Shown piece after piece: positions 5,296 to 7,316 of a stretch of DNA of 7,316 nucleotides. Where the stretch lies: the NCBI GenBank assembly GCA_021157805.1, contig JAGGVW010000035.1:1-7316 (forward strand), given 5' to 3'. How positions within the stretch are numbered: position 1 is the stretch's first letter; each line of letters begins with the position of its first letter. The position numbers were made by a program, and so were the translations under genes. The notes under the pieces are model-generated. The model saw nothing but the letters and a program-made list of their open reading frames with translations. It was not told where the DNA came from and ran no database searches. The stretch comes from a bacterium (GTDB lineage: Bacteria; Ratteibacteria; UBA8468; B48-G9; JAFGKM01).

Positions 5296-6591
5296 ATGAA
5301 AGAAAAATATTACATTAAGACATATGGCTGTCAGATGAATTTTTATGATAGTGAAAAACTTTCTGCTCTTTTGAATAAAAAAAATTTTCAAAGAACAGAT
5401 AAAATTGAAGATGCCTCTTTTGTATTTGTAAATACCTGCAGTGTAAGAAAACATGCTGAAGATAGAGCATTTGGTTTTTTAAGTTCAATAAAAAATACAG
5501 ATAAAATATTCTGCCTTATTGGTTGCACTGCTAATCTTTATGGAGAAAAAATATTTGAACAACTCCCATTTATAGATATTGTTTGTGGTCCCAATACTTA
5601 CAAAAAACTTGTAGAAATTTTACCTGAGTTTAAAAAAGGGGAAAGAATAATTTTAACAGGGGAGAGTGAAGACCCATTTATTGAAGAAATAGGAGAAATT
5701 AAAGGGAAAATATCTTCTTTTATTACAATTTCAAAAGGATGTGAAAATTTCTGTTCTTATTGTGTTGTTCCATTTACAAGAGGAAAACTCATAAATAAGC
5801 CATTTGTAAAAATTATTGAAGAAATAGAAGAACTGGTTAAAAATGGTGTTAAGGAAATAATTCTAATAGGGCAGAATGTAAATGAATATAGATATGAAAA
5901 TTATGATTTTGTTGATTTAATCTATAAAGTTGCAGAAATAGAAGGAATTGAAAGATTTGGCTTTTTAACTTCTCATCCAAAAGATATTCCTGAAAAACTC
6001 CTGAAATCTTTTTCTGAAATTCCTAATTTATACAAACATCTCCATTTCCCACTCCAATCCGGTTCTAACAGAATTCTTGAAAAAATGAATAGAAAATATA
6101 CAGTTGAAAAATATCTTAAAATTGTTGAAAGAAGCAGAGAAATTTGTCCTGAAATATCACTAACGTCAGATATTATAGTTGGTTTCCCTGATGAGACAGA
6201 AGAAGATTTCAGGAAAACATATAATATTGTTAAAAGAACTAAATTTGATGACCTTTTTGTTTTCAAATATTCACCAAGACCAAAAACAATTGCCAGTAAA
6301 TTTCCAGAAACAGTAAGTCAGGAAGAAAAAGAAAAGAGACACAGAACTATTTTAGGTTTACAGGATAAAATATCTCTCCTGAAAAATAAGGAAAGAATAG
6401 GTGAAATAAGTCAGGTTCTTTGTCTGAAAGAAAGTAAAAAAAAGAAAAATTTTTTAATAGGAAGAGATATAAAGAGAAAGGTTGTTCTTTTTGAAGGTGA
6501 AAAAAATCAAATAGGAAAAATTGTAAAAATTAAAATTACTGGAGTTACTCGTCACTATCTTTTGGGGCAACTCTGTGAAAGTAATAAATAA
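5296..6591 (+). CDS. miaB: tRNA-2-methylthio-N6-dimethylallyladenosine synthase MiaB
   Basis: MiaB is a radical-SAM methylthiotransferase that adds the methylthio group at C2 of i6A37 in tRNAs reading codons that start with U. The N-terminal UPF0004 domain has its three cluster cysteines: C12 in TYGCQMN, C48 in NTCSVRKHAEDR and C77 in GCTAN. The radical SAM motif CENFCSYC gives C149, C153 and C156 for the second 4Fe-4S cluster. A TRAM domain, which binds tRNA, fills roughly residues 365-431. The wording of these motifs separates MiaB from its relatives RimO and MtaB. The length of 431 is normal. I prefer the ATG at 5296, which begins right before the conserved KTYGC strand; an upstream TTG (5224) would add 24 poorly conserved residues. 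The 3' end overlaps the convergent minus-strand gene by 47 bases. Confidence 0.96.
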   Translation: MKEKYYIKTYGCQMNFYDSEKLSALLNKKNFQRTDKIEDASFVFVNTCSVRKHAEDRAFGFLSSIKNTDKIFCLIGCTANLYGEKIFEQLPFIDIVCGPNTYKKLVEILPEFKKGERIILTGESEDPFIEEIGEIKGKISSFITISKGCENFCSYCVVPFTRGKLINKPFVKIIEEIEELVKNGVKEIILIGQNVNEYRYENYDFVDLIYKVAEIEGIERFGFLTSHPKDIPEKLLKSFSEIPNLYKHLHFPLQSGSNRILEKMNRKYTVEKYLKIVERSREICPEISLTSDIIVGFPDETEEDFRKTYNIVKRTKFDDLFVFKYSPRPKTIASKFPETVSQEEKEKRHRTILGLQDKISLLKNKERIGEISQVLCLKESKKKKNFLIGRDIKRKVVLFEGEKNQIGKIVKIKITGVTRHYLLGQLCESNK

Positions 6592-7030
6592 AAAACAAAA
6601 TCGTGAAGGAAAGAATTAAACTTAAAAAAACCTTTTTTTTCTGTATTTTTTCCTCATAAATTTCTCCCCTTTGTAAAACTTCAATTTTATTAGAATGAAT
6701 ATCCATCTCGCCAAAATGAACAGGACAGTTTGAGTGAAAAATACCCGCAACCTTTATTATATCTCCTTTAACTCTATACCTTCCAAGATATTTTATTTTT
6801 TCCGCTTCTTTTTTATTCAACACAACTCCTATAAAATAACCATCCTGTGTTTTTATATTTACCCATATATCATCTTCATATTTTATTATGTCTCCAATAC
6901 ATTCTCCTATTACAACAACTTTTTTATTATTCAGTAATTTTGACTTTTCAAAAAGTTCTTTGCCTGAAATAACATTCTGAGCGAAAACAGTTAAAGCAAA
7001 AAACATAAATATCATCATTATTTTTCTCAT
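6545..7030 (-). CDS. secreted, membrane-anchored OB-like protein with CPxHFGExDIH motif
   Basis: The 161-residue product begins with a signal-peptide-like segment (1-18, ending VFAQ). A beta-rich domain follows (about 36-119) whose repeating VIGECIGDI, WVNI and GRYRVKGDIIKVAGIF pattern suggests an OB fold. A transmembrane helix lies at 134-151. The stretch HSNCPVHFGEMDIH (99-112) groups H99, C102, H105 and H112 and looks like a metal or cofactor site; I recall similar CPxHGGDLDIH motifs in uncharacterised bacterial proteins. The basic KKK before the helix lies on the side predicted to be outside, so topology is uncertain. The start is firm: ATG 7030 overlaps the trkH stop as ATGA, with AAGGAG (7037-7042) six bases before it. 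Function is unknown; the coupling hints at a link with potassium transport or simple co-transcription. The 3' end runs 47 bases into miaB. Confidence 0.8.
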   Translation of the reverse strand: MRKIMMIFMFFALTVFAQNVISGKELFEKSKLLNNKKVVVIGECIGDIIKYEDDIWVNIKTQDGYFIGVVLNKKEAEKIKYLGRYRVKGDIIKVAGIFHSNCPVHFGEMDIHSNKIEVLQRGEIYEEKIQKKKVFLSLILSFTILFFIYYFHRVAPKDSDE

Positions 7031-7316
7031 TCTGGACTCCTTAAAGAAAAAAGAAAGCCAAAAGCAACAAAAATTGAGATAAATTCAAGACGACCCAACC
7101 ACATTTCCAGAATATAGGTAATTTTTAAAAGTGAAGGCATTGAAGAATTCGTAATTCCAACAGAAAGCCCAACAATAGCAGCAGCAGAAACTGATTCAAA
7201 AAGGGAATGAATAAAAGGATAACCGCAAAATACCCCAACAATTGCTCCGATAAAATATACTAAAATGTACAAAATAATTATGGTTGTTGCATTCTTTATT
7301 TGATTATCTTCAAGAG
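7027..7316 (-). CDS. trkH: TrkH-type potassium transporter, C-terminal part (5' end beyond window)
   Basis: About 95 codons are visible, reading in frame from the right edge to TGA at 7027-7029. The sequence has a transmembrane helix (IIILYILVYFIGAIVGVF), then the fourth pore loop SLFESVSAAAIVGLSVG, and then the TrkH hallmark MWLGRLEF before the last helix. This pore subunit of the Trk/Ktr family carries potassium ions through the inner membrane, normally gated by a cytoplasmic TrkA/KtrA ring. No trkA is in view. The TTG at 7272 is not the real start, because the frame remains open upstream and its codons (LEDNQIKNATTI) fit the loop before this helix in TrkH. The tail is short, ending about ten residues after the final helix. 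The downstream gene is translationally coupled. Confidence 0.9.
   Translation of the reverse strand, partial: LEDNQIKNATTIIILYILVYFIGAIVGVFCGYPFIHSLFESVSAAAIVGLSVGITNSSMPSLLKITYILEMWLGRLEFISIFVAFGFLFSLRSPE
7037..7042 (-). promoter_or_regulatory. Shine-Dalgarno site inside trkH
   Basis: AAGGAG on the minus strand lies six bases before the ATG at 7030. It shows that this organism uses ordinary Shine-Dalgarno starts inside operons, in contrast to the two leaderless-looking starts at 4991 and 5296. Confidence 0.75.

Noticed and set aside
1..7316. CRISPR array, tRNA or rRNA genes, transposase or insertion-sequence ends.
   Set aside because: No regularly spaced repeats, tRNA-like T-loop pattern, rRNA signature or transposase-like reading frame was seen on either strand.

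Overview
The window comes from an AT-rich bacterial chromosome (roughly 30% G+C by eye) from a lineage I cannot place. MiaB, a TrkH-type potassium transporter and a DUF4321 membrane protein mark it as bacterial. It looks like ordinary chromosome interrupted by a small defence island.

Layout. The left edge (2-922, +) is the 3' part of a TPR-repeat protein. A spacer of about 200 bases with a candidate promoter follows. Next is an 84-codon ORF (1121-1375, +) that reads as the two ends of an AbiJ-NTD4-type abortive infection protein joined with the middle missing. A structured, possibly coding 97-base spacer leads into a compact restriction-modification operon (1472-4840, +). This holds an endonuclease of the AlwI / Nt.BspD6I family and two paralogous beta-class DNA adenine methyltransferases, with overlapping junctions (ATGA, then an 8-base overlap). 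A 150-base gap separates the operon from a DUF4321 membrane protein (4991-5251, +) and miaB (5296-6591, +). On the minus strand, a coupled pair runs in from the right edge: the C-terminal part of TrkH (7027-7316, partial) and a secreted or membrane-anchored OB-like protein (6545-7030), whose 3' end overlaps that of miaB.

How it fits together. The nuclease cuts or nicks at a short asymmetric site. Two adenine methyltransferases, one per strand, would protect the host at that site. The AbiJ remnant suggests the same locus once carried a second anti-phage gene. The most notable points are: (1) the AbiJ-like gene with a large in-frame internal loss; (2) a nuclease whose active-site spacing matches Nt.BspD6I residue for residue, with no small-subunit gene in view, leaving nickase versus endonuclease open; (3) two successive housekeeping genes with a TGG-TATAA(T/C) extended -10 so close to the ATG that their mRNAs should be leaderless; and (4) a CPxHFGExDIH Cys/His motif in the gene coupled to trkH.
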